In this document: in pieces, positions 1-8,248 of the stretch
Layout of the letters: each line of letters opens with the position of its first letter
Position numbering within the stretch: position 1 is the stretch's first letter
Origin: Acidobacteriaceae bacterium KBS 83
GTDB taxonomy: Bacteria; Acidobacteriota; Terriglobia; Terriglobales; Acidobacteriaceae
DNA length: 64,000 bases
NCBI GenBank assembly: GCA_000381585.1
Contig: KB906733.1
Location: 248,001 to 312,000, forward strand
Reading direction: 5' to 3'
Made by a program: the position numbers and the translations under genes
Notes under the pieces: model-generated
The model's input: only the letters and a program-made list of their open reading frames with translations
Database searches by the model: none
Told to the model about the DNA's origin: nothing

Positions 1-1
1 C

Positions 2-1423
2 GGGGCGGCGGGAATTGCGCTCGCGTCAGGGGTGTTGAAAGAGCTGAGCCTTTTGTTTCCGAGAGCGCTGCCGAGACTGGGAAGCATGTCGCTGGATATG
101 CACGTGCTGGCGTTTTCCATGGGTGTCTCGGTTCTGACGGGCATCCTGTTCGGCGTCGTGCCGGCATTGCGGATTTCACGACTTGCGCCAGCGCTGGCAT
201 TGCGTGACGGCACGCGCACGGTGACTCGCGGACGCGCCCACCACCGCCTGCAGACCTGGCTGGTGATTGGGGAAACGGCGCTGGGACTGGTGCTGCTGGT
301 GGGTGCAGGTCTGCTGATCCGCAGCTTCGTGAGCGTGTTGCGGGTGGATCCGGGCTTCGATGCGCACCAGGTGCTGACGGCGCGTTACACGATGTCCGAC
401 TCCGGCTATACACACGACCAGAAGATCCACTTTGTCGAAGAACTGACGAGGCGGCTCAATGTGCTGCCTGGGGTGAAGTCTGCATCGGCAGGATGGCCGA
501 TGCCGATGTCCGGCAGCGAGGCCACGATCTCGTTTACGGTCGAAGGTCATCCACTGGCAAAGAGCGATCACCCGAATGAGGCGATAGGTGTGGCGCAACC
601 TGGCTACTTCGAGACGATGCGGATTCCGCTGATCGCCGGAAGAACGTTCACCGACATGGACAAAACCAAGAGTGCGCCGGTGGCGATTATCGACCAGGCG
701 TTCGTGAAAAAGTATTTCGCGGGCGTAAATCCGATTGGCAGGCACATGACAGCGGACCTGGGTGATGACGTGGTGAACCATCCGGTACGCGAGATTGTGG
801 GCGTGGTAGGCGACATCCACCAGCGCGGCCTCGCTGTGGATCCGGTGCCGCACTATTACCTGCCCTGGACGCAGGCGGTGATTACGACTCCATATTTGGT
901 GCTTCGCACGACCGGCGATCCAGCGCTGCTGGAGCGCGCGGTCAGGGCTACGGTTGCCGGCATGGACTCAACCATTCCGACGTACCGCGTGCATCCGCTG
1001 GAGTACTACGTTGCGCAGGCGGTCGCGCCGGCACGATTCCAAACGTTGCTGCTGACGAGCTTCGCTGCGATTGCGCTGCTGCTGGCGGCAGTGGGTCTAT
1101 ATGGGGTGCTGGCTTACATCGTGCAACTGAGGGCTCTGGAGATCGCGTTGCGACTGGCGGTCGGAGCGCAACGCGGCGATGTGTTGCGCATGATCCTGAA
1201 GCGCGGGATGACACTTGCTGCAATTGGTGTTGCAACAGGTCTCGTAATCTCATTTGCCATGACGCGGTTCATTGCGACGCTGCTGTACGGGGTCAAACCC
1301 TTCGATGCGGTGACCTTCTGCGCGATGTCGCTGGTACTGCTGGCGGTGGCGTTTGTGGCCAGCGTGGCGCCTGCTTATCGTGCGGCGCAGACCGACCCGA
1401 TGACGACACTGCGCACGCAATAA
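2..1423 (+). CDS. ABC transporter permease, ADOP/MacB-like (5' truncated by window)
   Basis: This is the C-terminal part of a long ABC permease of the Acidobacterial ADOP/MacB type. The frame is open to the left edge, so the true start lies outside the window. Hydrophobic helices appear near the residues encoded at about 95-165 and 270-325. A periplasmic MacB_PCD-like domain follows (about 340-1000), then a C-terminal FtsX-type block of three helices (about 1050-1390), ending in the typical 'DPMTTLR' tail. The family couples a cytoplasmic ATPase to export of, or work on, periplasmic substrates. The substrate cannot be told here, and no ATPase gene is visible because the upstream side is cut. 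Family assignment is firm; function is generic. Confidence 0.85.
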   Translation, partial: GAAGIALASGVLKELSLLFPRALPRLGSMSLDMHVLAFSMGVSVLTGILFGVVPALRISRLAPALALRDGTRTVTRGRAHHRLQTWLVIGETALGLVLLVGAGLLIRSFVSVLRVDPGFDAHQVLTARYTMSDSGYTHDQKIHFVEELTRRLNVLPGVKSASAGWPMPMSGSEATISFTVEGHPLAKSDHPNEAIGVAQPGYFETMRIPLIAGRTFTDMDKTKSAPVAIIDQAFVKKYFAGVNPIGRHMTADLGDDVVNHPVREIVGVVGDIHQRGLAVDPVPHYYLPWTQAVITTPYLVLRTTGDPALLERAVRATVAGMDSTIPTYRVHPLEYYVAQAVAPARFQTLLLTSFAAIALLLAAVGLYGVLAYIVQLRALEIALRLAVGAQRGDVLRMILKRGMTLAAIGVATGLVISFAMTRFIATLLYGVKPFDAVTFCAMSLVLLAVAFVASVAPAYRAAQTDPMTTLRTQ

Positions 1424-1948
1424 TCAATCGAGCGCGGGGAGGCGCAGGTCGGCGTAGTGGCGATTGCGCTCCAGGCACAAGGCTTCGACGACGAGCTCGT
1501 GATCATCGCGCTGAGGGAGCCCAGAGACGGTGACCGCTCCGATGACCCCGGTGCCGGCGAGCGCGATGGGAAACGCGCCGCCGTGGCTTGTGTAGTCTGC
1601 CGTGGGAAGGCCGTATTTCTCCTCAAGGGTGGTGTTGCGCGCCTTGAGCGCGAGACCGATGGCATATGAGCTGCGATGAAGACGCGCGACTGCGTTTGCT
1701 TTGCGTCGCGCCCATTGGGCGTTATCGGGTGAGGTGCCGTGCAGTGCCGCATAGAAGAGCGGCGCGCCGGCCTGGTTGCCGAAGTGCGGTGTGAAGCGGC
1801 GGATGTCGATGACGATGGCGAGCTGGCGCTCCACGGCGAGCTCACGTAGCGTAGATCCGAGCTGCCACGCGTCATCTTCGTTGAAGGATGTCCATTGCAG
1901 CTCCCGTTCCTGTCGGGCGATGCGGTCTAGATCGTCTTCTGTCGCCAT
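1424..1948 (-). CDS. UPF0303 family protein (heme-degrading domain-like)
   Basis: This 174-residue protein starts at MATEDDLDRI. The start at 1948 is preceded by a GAGAGAGGG ribosome binding site. A longer frame reaches 2056 but runs into a repeat element and lacks a comparable site, so it is rejected. The protein matches the UPF0303 family, which is related to the DUF336/heme-degrading domain fold. Conserved parts include the SHGGAFP segment and a glycine-rich 'GTGVIGAVTVSG' strand near the C terminus. Biochemical function is unknown in this family. It converges tail to tail with the ABC permease, with no gap between the two stops. Confidence 0.75.
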   Translation of the reverse strand: MATEDDLDRIARQERELQWTSFNEDDAWQLGSTLRELAVERQLAIVIDIRRFTPHFGNQAGAPLFYAALHGTSPDNAQWARRKANAVARLHRSSYAIGLALKARNTTLEEKYGLPTADYTSHGGAFPIALAGTGVIGAVTVSGLPQRDDHELVVEALCLERNRHYADLRLPALD

Positions 1949-2008
1949 GTGGATTGCCCTCTCTCGAGAATCGTTTTGCTCCCCAACTCCGTCGCGTTCC
2001 TGCGTTCC

Positions 2009-2062
2009 GACATCCTGAGCGCCCATAGGCAGACTGCAGTCCTTCGTTTCGCTCAAGATGAC
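2009..2062. repeat. REP-like palindromic intergenic element
   Basis: Two imperfect inverted arms, GACATCCTGAGCG (2009-2021) and CGCTCAAGATGAC (2050-2062), flank a 28-base loop. They lie between the UPF0303 gene and the nucleoside transporter gene. The arm core is recalled as a dispersed intergenic sequence common in Acidobacteriota genomes, where it is often mistranslated into proteins with a 'SVILSEAKD'-like stretch. The minus-strand frame through this copy indeed reads SETKDCSLP. The element could fold as a transcript hairpin downstream of the transporter gene. Confidence 0.55.
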
Positions 2063-2071
2063 ACTCGAAAT

Positions 2072-3310
2072 CTACCTCAGCAGCACACTGACGATCGAGG
2101 CGGACATAAGGTTAGCCATGGTACCGGCGAGCATCGCGCGCAGTCCGAGGCGGGCAAGCTCGTTGCGGCGCTCCGGCACGAGGGCACCGATGCCACCGAT
2201 CTGGATGCCGATGGAGCTGAGGTTCGCGAAGCCGCAGAGGGCGAAGGTAGCGATGGTGAAGGATCGCGGATCGAGTGTGCTCTTCAGCGCGCCAAGGTTA
2301 GCGAAGGCGATGAGCTCATTGACGACCATACGGGTGCCGAGCAGGTTGCCTACGACGGGCGCCGAGTGCCACGGAATGCCAATGAGCCACGCGATGGGCG
2401 CGAAGACCCAGCCCAGCACCTGGTCAAGCGATGTGGGGAAGGGAATGTGCCGGGGCTGAAGCCAGTGATGCACTCCTCCGAAGATGCCATTCACTAACGC
2501 GATGAGCGCGACAAAAGAGATGAGCATGATGGCGACATTGAAGGCGAGGCGGCCGCCGTCGATGGTGCCGCGCGCAACCGCGCCGAGAAAGTTTTCTTCG
2601 CGATGCTCCTCCGACTCCGGCAGATGGACATGACCGAGGGTGTCGGGTGTCTCGGTTTCGGGCACCAACATCTTGGATACAAGGATGGTGCCGGGAGCTG
2701 TCATGATGACCGCGGCGAGCAGATGCTGGGCATCGATGCCATACAAGATGTATGCCGCCATAATGCCGCCGGAGACGTGCGCCATTCCGCTGGTCATGAT
2801 GGTCATTAGCTCAGACCGCGTGAGAGTGGAGAGAAAGGGCCGTATCGAGAGCGGAGCTTCCGTCTGGCCCATGAAGATAGAGGCCGCGACGTTCAGCGAT
2901 TCTGCGCCGGATATCCTCATCGTTCGCTGCATCCCCCAGGCGAAGCCCCGGATGACGATCTGCATGATGCCGAGGTGATAGAGCGCGGCGAAGAGCGCCG
3001 AGATGAAGATGATGGTGGGCAGCACCTGAAAGGCGACGATCGAGCCATAGGACGAGTGCTGCTTGCCCAGGTCGCCGAAGAGGAATTGCGAGCCGGCGAA
3101 CGCATAACTGAGCAGGCGGTTGACCCCGTTGCCCGCGTGTGCCATGGCGTTGCGGCCGAAGCTCCAACGCAGCGCGATGAAGGCGAAGACGATTTGCAAA
3201 CCCACGCCCCATGCCACAGTTCGCAAGCGGATTGCGCGGCGGTTGGTGGAAAAGAGCCATGCCAGCAGCAGCATGGCGAGCATTCCAAGGATGCCGGTGA
3301 ATCGTTCCAA
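2072..3310 (-). CDS. Concentrative nucleoside transporter (CNT/NupC family)
   Basis: This is a 412-residue polytopic membrane protein of the CNT family, which imports nucleosides by cation symport. It shows the N-terminal CNT helices, the nucleoside-recognition/gate region beginning at VLPTIIFISALFAALY, the MGQTEAPLSIRPF segment and the C-terminal ANLSSIGIQIGGIGALVPER segment. Length is normal for bacterial CNTs (about 400). It lies 3 bases downstream of deoA and follows cdd, so it is very likely the uptake arm of a pyrimidine-nucleoside salvage operon. The exact nucleoside range cannot be read from the sequence. Confidence 0.9.
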   Translation of the reverse strand: MERFTGILGMLAMLLLAWLFSTNRRAIRLRTVAWGVGLQIVFAFIALRWSFGRNAMAHAGNGVNRLLSYAFAGSQFLFGDLGKQHSSYGSIVAFQVLPTIIFISALFAALYHLGIMQIVIRGFAWGMQRTMRISGAESLNVAASIFMGQTEAPLSIRPFLSTLTRSELMTIMTSGMAHVSGGIMAAYILYGIDAQHLLAAVIMTAPGTILVSKMLVPETETPDTLGHVHLPESEEHREENFLGAVARGTIDGGRLAFNVAIMLISFVALIALVNGIFGGVHHWLQPRHIPFPTSLDQVLGWVFAPIAWLIGIPWHSAPVVGNLLGTRMVVNELIAFANLGALKSTLDPRSFTIATFALCGFANLSSIGIQIGGIGALVPERRNELARLGLRAMLAGTMANLMSASIVSVLLR

Positions 3311-3313
3311 TCG

Positions 3314-4720
3314 TTAGTCCTGGACTGCTGAGGTTTTGACTGAGTTTTGGGCTGAGCTCTGGGTCGGAGTGTCGCGGGTGAGTACTTCATGCACCAGCGG
3401 CGTGGGGCGGGGTGGCGCGTCGGCGATGACGATGGCATCCGCCATCATGCTCTCGGGAACGGAGAGCCGGTGTGTGTCGTCGGCGAAGAGGGTGCAGAGC
3501 GGATCGCCGGCGCGGATCTCCGCTCCGAGTTTCGCATGAAGCTCGATGCCGGCATGGGCGGAGACGGGTTCGCCAAGCTGGGTGCGGCCCGCGCCGAGAC
3601 CCTGGACTACCCAACCGATAGCGGTGGTATCCATGGAAAAAAGGAAGCCGGAGCGAGAGGCGCGCAGTACACGCTGTTGAGCCGGCTTGTGGGCGAGTGC
3701 GGCGAGGTCGCCGCCCTGAAGGGCGACCATCTGCTCGAAATGACGCAGGGCGGTGCCGTCAGCGAGGAGGCTTTCGGCGCGAGCGCGCCCCTCCTGCGCA
3801 GATTTGCTGACGCCCGTCAGGAAGAGCATCCAGCCCGCAATGAGCAGCGAGAGTTCGCGAAGATCCTCGCTATTCGTGCTCTGCTCTCCGCGCAGAAGTG
3901 CGAGGGCCTCGAGGATTTCGACCGAGTTGCCGGCAAAACGTCCCAGAGGTTGTGACATATCGGTGAGCACCGCAGCGGTTCTGGTGCCGGAAGCTTCGCC
4001 GATGTCCACCATGAGGCGCGCGAGGAAGCGTGAGACGGCCGGGTCGGGAAGGAAGGCGCCGGAACCGGTCTTGACATCAAGCACAAGCGCGTCGAGCCCT
4101 GCCGCTAGCTTCTTGCTCATAATCGAGGCGCAGATGAGGTACGGGCTTTCGACCGCGCCGATGTGATCGCGCAGCGAATAGAGACGGCGGTCCGCAGGAA
4201 CGAGGTCGGCGGACTGACCGACGATGGAGCAGCCGGCCTGATCGAGCACGATCTGTATCTCCGTGGGAGAGAGTGTCGTGCGATAGCCGGGGATGCTTTC
4301 GAGCTTGTCGAGCGTGCCACCGGTATGGCCGAGCGCGCGCCCGCTGAGCATAGGCACGCGAAGACCAGCGGCGGCAGCAATGGGTGCGATGAGGAAGGAT
4401 GTCTTGTCACCGACGCCGCCGGTGGAGTGCTTGTCGACCGTTGGACGCGCGGCGCCGCCATTTGCGGGACGGCGGAGATCGAGCTGCACGCCGGAGGTGC
4501 GCATGGCCTGGGTCAGCGACTGCACCTCCTCCGGCTCCATTCCGCGGAGGAATGTGGCCATAAGAAATGCGCTGAGCTGCGCGTCGTTGATGGAGTCGTC
4601 CGCGGCGCCACGCGCAATGTGAATCATTTCCGCGGCGGTAAGGGCGTTGCCATCGCGCTTGCGGCGGATGATGCTGCCGGTGTCGAGCCTGGAGGCAGAT
4701 TCGTTGGCGTTATTCGGCAT
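3314..4720 (-). CDS. deoA: Thymidine/pyrimidine-nucleoside phosphorylase
   Basis: This protein of about 468 residues belongs to the thymidine phosphorylase family. It cleaves thymidine or other pyrimidine nucleosides with phosphate to give the base and (deoxy)ribose-1-phosphate. Visible family signatures are the phosphate-binding KHSTGGVGDKTSF, the SGRALGHTGGTLDKLE block, the SLRDHIGAVES region and the DVKTGSGAF motif. I place the start at 4720 (MPNNANES); longer frames reach 4783 but run deep into cdd. The chosen start overlaps cdd by 11 bases, indicating translational coupling. With the following nucleoside transporter it forms a compact salvage operon. Confidence 0.92.
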   Translation of the reverse strand: MPNNANESASRLDTGSIIRRKRDGNALTAAEMIHIARGAADDSINDAQLSAFLMATFLRGMEPEEVQSLTQAMRTSGVQLDLRRPANGGAARPTVDKHSTGGVGDKTSFLIAPIAAAAGLRVPMLSGRALGHTGGTLDKLESIPGYRTTLSPTEIQIVLDQAGCSIVGQSADLVPADRRLYSLRDHIGAVESPYLICASIMSKKLAAGLDALVLDVKTGSGAFLPDPAVSRFLARLMVDIGEASGTRTAAVLTDMSQPLGRFAGNSVEILEALALLRGEQSTNSEDLRELSLLIAGWMLFLTGVSKSAQEGRARAESLLADGTALRHFEQMVALQGGDLAALAHKPAQQRVLRASRSGFLFSMDTTAIGWVVQGLGAGRTQLGEPVSAHAGIELHAKLGAEIRAGDPLCTLFADDTHRLSVPESMMADAIVIADAPPRPTPLVHEVLTRDTPTQSSAQNSVKTSAVQD

Positions 4721-5138
4721 GTGCGAGATCGAAGCCCAGGGGGAAGAGTTCGGCGAGTGTTCGGCTTTGAAGCGTGCCGTCAAAAGGGAAGAGGATGACG
4801 CCCTCTGGCGGCATGAACTCGGAGAGGACCTGGCGGCAGGCTCCGCAGGGGGAACTCGAGGCGTCGTTTAGGTTGCTGACGGCGACAGCAGAGATTCGTA
4901 TTTTGGGGCCGTGCTGCGCGATCGCGGCGAAGACTGCTGCGCGTTCTGCGCAGATGGAGAGGCCGTAGGAGGCGTTTTCGACATTGGCGGCGCTGACGAT
5001 GTCGCCGCCTTCGAGCAGCAGCGCCGCGCCGACGCGAAAGCCCGAGTAAGGGGAATATGCATGCTGCGCAATCTGTCGCGCGGCGTGCAGGAGCTCGGCC
5101 CGATGCGCGGGCGAGATCATGATGGGAGAGGACGGCAT
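4710..5138 (-). CDS. cdd: Cytidine deaminase
   Basis: This is a 142-residue homotetrameric-type cytidine deaminase, converting (deoxy)cytidine to (deoxy)uridine. Zinc and catalytic residues are in CAERAA (first Cys and catalytic Glu) and PCGACRQ (two Cys). The substrate-binding NVENASYG segment precedes them. Length is normal for the short tetrameric class. A slightly shorter start (MISPAHRA) is possible. The gene begins 11 bases after the stop of the ECF42 sigma factor and overlaps deoA, so sigma factor and salvage genes may be cotranscribed. Confidence 0.93.
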   Translation of the reverse strand: MPSSPIMISPAHRAELLHAARQIAQHAYSPYSGFRVGAALLLEGGDIVSAANVENASYGLSICAERAAVFAAIAQHGPKIRISAVAVSNLNDASSSPCGACRQVLSEFMPPEGVILFPFDGTLQSRTLAELFPLGFDLAHAE

Positions 5139-5149
5139 CTCGTTCGAGG

Positions 5150-6514
5150 CTACTGAGGGGCAGGGCCGGTTGCAACTACGGATGTGCAGCTACGTGCGCG
5201 ATTGAGTAACAACTCCCGCTCGCGTGCATTGCGGGCGAGCGAGGCGGCGCGCTCGAATTCGGAGCATGCTTCGTCAAGCCGGCCGAGGCGGAAGAGAAGT
5301 TCGGCACGCACGCTGGGCAGGCGGTGGTAGTTGGCGAGCGCCGGCTCGGCGGCGATCTTATCGACCAGCTCGAGGCCGACTGCAGGGCCGAATGCCATGG
5401 CGAGCGCGACGGCCCGGTTGAGTTCGACGATCGGCGAAGGCTGGCGCTCGGCGAGAGTGGCGTAGAGGGCGGCGATGCGCTGCCAGTCGGTCTCCTCGCC
5501 AGTGCGTGCGCGGGCATGGCAGGCGGCGATGGCCGCCTGTAATGTGTAGGGGCCAGGACCGGCATTCTTTTTGGAGTTCAGCTGGGCGGCGCGCTCTAGT
5601 CCAGCGAGGCCACGGCCGATGAGCAGCTGGTCCCAGCGGCTGCGGTCCTGGTCGAGCAGCAGGATGGGCTCGCCGCCTGGACCGAGACGCGCTGCCGAAC
5701 GCGAAGCCTGTATCTCCATCAGCGCGACGAGACCGTGGACCTCGGGCTCTTGCGGCGCGAGTCCGGCAAGGATGCGGCCGAGGCGCAGCGCGTCTTCGCA
5801 CAGCGCCGGACGCAGCCAGTCTTCCCCCGCAGTGGCGGAGTAGCCCTCGTTGAAGATCAGGTAGATGACTTCCAGGACGGAGGAGAGGCGTGCGGCGCGA
5901 TCGAGGCCGGTGGGGACTTCGAAGGGCACGTGCGCTTCCGCCAGGGTGCGCTTGGCGCGCACGATGCGCTGGGCGATGGTGGACTCCGGAGTGAGGAAGG
6001 CGCGCGCGATCTCCGGCGTGGTGAGGCCACCGAGGAGGCGCAGCGTGAGCGCGACGCGTGACTCCGGCGAAAGCACGGGATGGCAGGAGATAAAGACGAG
6101 GCGGAGCAGGTCGTCTTCGATGTCACCATCGGCCGCGCCGGCGAGGGCGCTGGCAAAGTCGGCAAAGGAGCGCTGTTGCTGCTCCTCAAGCTCGCGGGCG
6201 AGCTCTTCGTGCTTCTGTTCAACGCGAGTGTTGCGGCGTAGCAGATCGATGGCGCGGTGCTTGGCGGCAGCCATGAGCCATGCGCCGGGGTTCTGCGGGA
6301 TGCCGGAGGCCGGCCACTGCTCGAGAGCGGCGACGAGCGCGTCCTGTGCCAGCTCCTCGGCGATGCCGACATCGCGCACGATGCGGGTGAGGCCGGCGAT
6401 GACGCGTGCGGACTCCATGCGCCAGACGGCGTTGATGGTGCGATCAATCTGCGTGCGGTCGATGTCAGCTGAGGCCACGGCGGGTGTCACCGCATCGATG
6501 AGAGCATCTTTCAT
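5150..6514 (-). CDS. ECF sigma factor of the ECF42 type (sigma-70 regions 2/4 + DUF6596/TPR extension)
   Basis: This 454-residue protein has an N-terminal region 2 (roughly residues 25-100, including AQDALVAALEQWPASGIPQN) and a region 4 helix-turn-helix (roughly 145-195, with LRLLGGLTTPEIARAFL). A long C-terminal extension (about 200-454) has helical TPR-like repeats. That extension is the hallmark of ECF42 sigma factors, which have no anti-sigma factor and lie next to DGPF/YciI genes. Three such genes and a DoxX-like gene sit directly upstream on the same strand, exactly as expected. It probably directs RNA polymerase to the promoter at 8331-8357. The inducing signal is unknown; the C-terminal extension is thought to control activity. 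Confidence 0.9.
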   Translation of the reverse strand: MKDALIDAVTPAVASADIDRTQIDRTINAVWRMESARVIAGLTRIVRDVGIAEELAQDALVAALEQWPASGIPQNPGAWLMAAAKHRAIDLLRRNTRVEQKHEELARELEEQQQRSFADFASALAGAADGDIEDDLLRLVFISCHPVLSPESRVALTLRLLGGLTTPEIARAFLTPESTIAQRIVRAKRTLAEAHVPFEVPTGLDRAARLSSVLEVIYLIFNEGYSATAGEDWLRPALCEDALRLGRILAGLAPQEPEVHGLVALMEIQASRSAARLGPGGEPILLLDQDRSRWDQLLIGRGLAGLERAAQLNSKKNAGPGPYTLQAAIAACHARARTGEETDWQRIAALYATLAERQPSPIVELNRAVALAMAFGPAVGLELVDKIAAEPALANYHRLPSVRAELLFRLGRLDEACSEFERAASLARNARERELLLNRARSCTSVVATGPAPQ

Positions 6515-6547
6515 CGCGGGAGTGCAAACGATCCGTTGGGGCCTTTG

Positions 6548-6901
6548 CTATGGCTCGAGCACAGCACGGATTTCGAATTGCGCTTCTACGTTGTCGCCCT
6601 GACAGGTGGGACAGCGTTTCATCCAGGCGATGGCCTCCTCTTTCGAGGCGACCTCCAGAATGTTGACGCCCGCAATGAGCTCACTCGATTCGGTGAAAGG
6701 ACCGTCCACCGTGTGCGATTTGCCTCCGCTGATATGAAGACGCGTGGCATTTGAGCTCGGCTGCAGTCGCTCGACGGCGACGAGCACACCGGCCTTGCGC
6801 ATCTCGTCGTCGTACCGCTGCATGGCGGCTACGAGTTGGGGATCGGGTGGCGCCCCGGACTCCATCCACTCCTCGGATTTACGCAGGACCACGAATCTCA
6901 C
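6548..6901 (-). CDS. YciI/DGPF family protein 1
   Basis: This 117-residue protein of the YCII-related fold carries an exact DGPF motif (VDGPFTESSELIAG). Its GTG start is preceded by GGGAGGT. The family is a small dimeric alpha-beta barrel whose activity is unknown, although relatives have weak dehydrochlorinase-like or cofactor-less roles. It lies 33 bases before the ECF42 sigma gene and is the nearest of three DGPF paralogues, so it is almost certainly a member of the sigma factor's regulon. Confidence 0.88.
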   Translation of the reverse strand: MRFVVLRKSEEWMESGAPPDPQLVAAMQRYDDEMRKAGVLVAVERLQPSSNATRLHISGGKSHTVDGPFTESSELIAGVNILEVASKEEAIAWMKRCPTCQGDNVEAQFEIRAVLEP

Positions 6902-6923
6902 GTCAGTTACCTCCCGTCTGCTT

Positions 6924-7337
6924 TTATTTTCTCAGAGGCAGCAGGGCCAGCAGGCGGGGTTCCCGCAGGCACACGCCAGCCCACATCAGCACACCAAGAT
7001 AGACCGGAAAAAGCACATAGCCGAAGAGAGGGTTACCGACGCGCACATGCACCGAGACGGCGCCGCCCAGATATCCGGTCAGCAGGACCGCGCCCAGCAC
7101 AGAAGTGCGAGGGATGACATAGAGCACGGTGCAGACGAGCAGCAGAATGCCGATGGTGCTCAGCAAGCTGGGTTCGAATCCGAGCTTGGCCATCGACTGG
7201 AGTACCTGCGGAGGAATGGGGCGGATAAATTTGAAGGCGATATCCATGATGAGAAAGAGCACGGTCAATGTGCTGAGAATGCGGCCCGTGAGGAGGCGCG
7301 ACTTCGATGGCGCAGCAGTTTCAATCGACGCAGGCAT
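6924..7337 (-). CDS. DoxX-like small membrane protein
   Basis: This 137-residue protein has four predicted membrane helices, at about residues 17-37, 55-75, 80-98 and 103-125. It is of the DoxX-like class often embedded in ECF42/DGPF clusters. The start has a good GAGGAAA site. There is no catalytic motif to read. DoxX relatives are linked to thiol and oxidative stress or quinone-coupled redox, but that is family knowledge and not evident here. It sits between two DGPF genes on the same strand. Confidence 0.8.
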   Translation of the reverse strand: MPASIETAAPSKSRLLTGRILSTLTVLFLIMDIAFKFIRPIPPQVLQSMAKLGFEPSLLSTIGILLLVCTVLYVIPRTSVLGAVLLTGYLGGAVSVHVRVGNPLFGYVLFPVYLGVLMWAGVCLREPRLLALLPLRK

Positions 7338-7374
7338 GGCTTTCCTCGCTAGTTTTTATTTAACTCAGGTGATT

Positions 7375-7404
7375 GCCGCGCTCCTCCTGCAAGAAGAGCG
7401 CGGC
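7375..7404 (-). terminator. GC-rich hairpin between YciI and DoxX-like genes
   Basis: Perfect 9-base arms GCCGCGCTC (7375-7383) and GAGCGCGGC (7396-7404) lie just after the stop of the second DGPF gene. No T-run follows on the minus strand. This is therefore more likely an mRNA-stabilising or attenuating hairpin than a full intrinsic terminator. Confidence 0.4.
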
Positions 7405-7411
7405 CGTGGTG

Positions 7412-7825
7412 TCAGGCAGACCGCGTCTGCATCTCGGTGAAGCCCTCGGCCGCCTTCTGCACTTCGGCAGGGAAGTCGGTCATCTCCTGGATCTGGCGGA
7501 TTTCGATGGTTTCATTGGCGGAGGCGGGGCAACGCGTGGCCCACTGGATCGCTTCTTCCTTTGACTTCACCTGGATCATCCAGAAGCCGCCGAGAACCTC
7601 AGTGGCTTCGGCAAAAGGGCCGTCTTTAACCTGCGGGTTGCCGCTCGCGAAGCTGACGCGCGCGCCCATGGAAGGCGGATGGAGCCCTTCGAGAGCGAGC
7701 AGGATGCCGGCCTTCTGCAGCTCCTCGTTGTACTTCATCATGGCCTCGACGGCCTTGGTATCGGGTATGGTGCCCGGTGCCGCATTCTCGTATCCCTTCG
7801 GGATCATCAGCATCATGAAACGCAT
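7412..7825 (-). CDS. YciI/DGPF family protein 2
   Basis: This 137-residue YCII-related protein has an exact DGPF motif (VKDGPFAEATEVLGG). It begins MRFMMLMIPK after an AAGGAG site. It is very similar in layout to its neighbours: a beta strand, helix 1, a glycine-containing turn, DGPF, then the 'KSKEEAIQWATRCP' helix. This suggests duplication within the cluster. Enzymatic role is unknown. It is the second gene in the transcription direction after the candidate ECF42 promoter. Confidence 0.9.
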   Translation of the reverse strand: MRFMMLMIPKGYENAAPGTIPDTKAVEAMMKYNEELQKAGILLALEGLHPPSMGARVSFASGNPQVKDGPFAEATEVLGGFWMIQVKSKEEAIQWATRCPASANETIEIRQIQEMTDFPAEVQKAAEGFTEMQTRSA

Positions 7826-7864
7826 TGCGGTCTCCTTACCATTAGGGAAAATGGATGGTCGCGA

Positions 7865-8248
7865 TCAGCGGCTGCCGATCAATTCTTCGGCGTTGGTACA
7901 GGTTTCCGCTTCGGTCATCAGTGGGCGGATCGTCACCTGGCCATCGCCGGCGATCTTCAGAAAGCGCTTCGAAGACTCAATCGCTGCTTCCTTGGAGGGC
8001 AGCTCGAGGATGGCGAAGCCGCCGATAATCTCGGTTGACTCGATATATGGGCCATCCGTAATGGTGACCTTGCCGGATGCCTGAACGATGCGCACGCCCT
8101 GCTGGATCGGAGTCAGGCCGCCGGTGGCGACGAGCTCGCCGGACTTCATCGACTCCTCGATCAGCTTGTTCATCTGTTCCATGTACTCCTTGCTGGGCGG
8201 ACCTTGATGAGCGGATGGATTGGGCGTGTAGAAACTGATGAATTGCAT
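7865..8248 (-). CDS. YciI/DGPF family protein 3 (DGPY variant)
   Basis: This 127-residue YCII-related protein has a DGPY variant of the signature (TDGPYIESTEIIGGF). It is preceded by an AAGGAGA site. It is the promoter-proximal gene of the ECF42 cluster, with a candidate ECF42-type promoter about 80 bases upstream of its start. Function is unknown. The Phe-to-Tyr change and the shorter C terminus distinguish it from the other two copies. Confidence 0.88.
   Translation of the reverse strand: MQFISFYTPNPSAHQGPPSKEYMEQMNKLIEESMKSGELVATGGLTPIQQGVRIVQASGKVTITDGPYIESTEIIGGFAILELPSKEAAIESSKRFLKIAGDGQVTIRPLMTEAETCTNAEELIGSR

Noticed and set aside
7169-7181. GGTTCGAATCC-like string resembling a tRNA T-loop
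   Set aside because: It lies inside the DoxX-like gene and no acceptor or anticodon stem can be paired around it.
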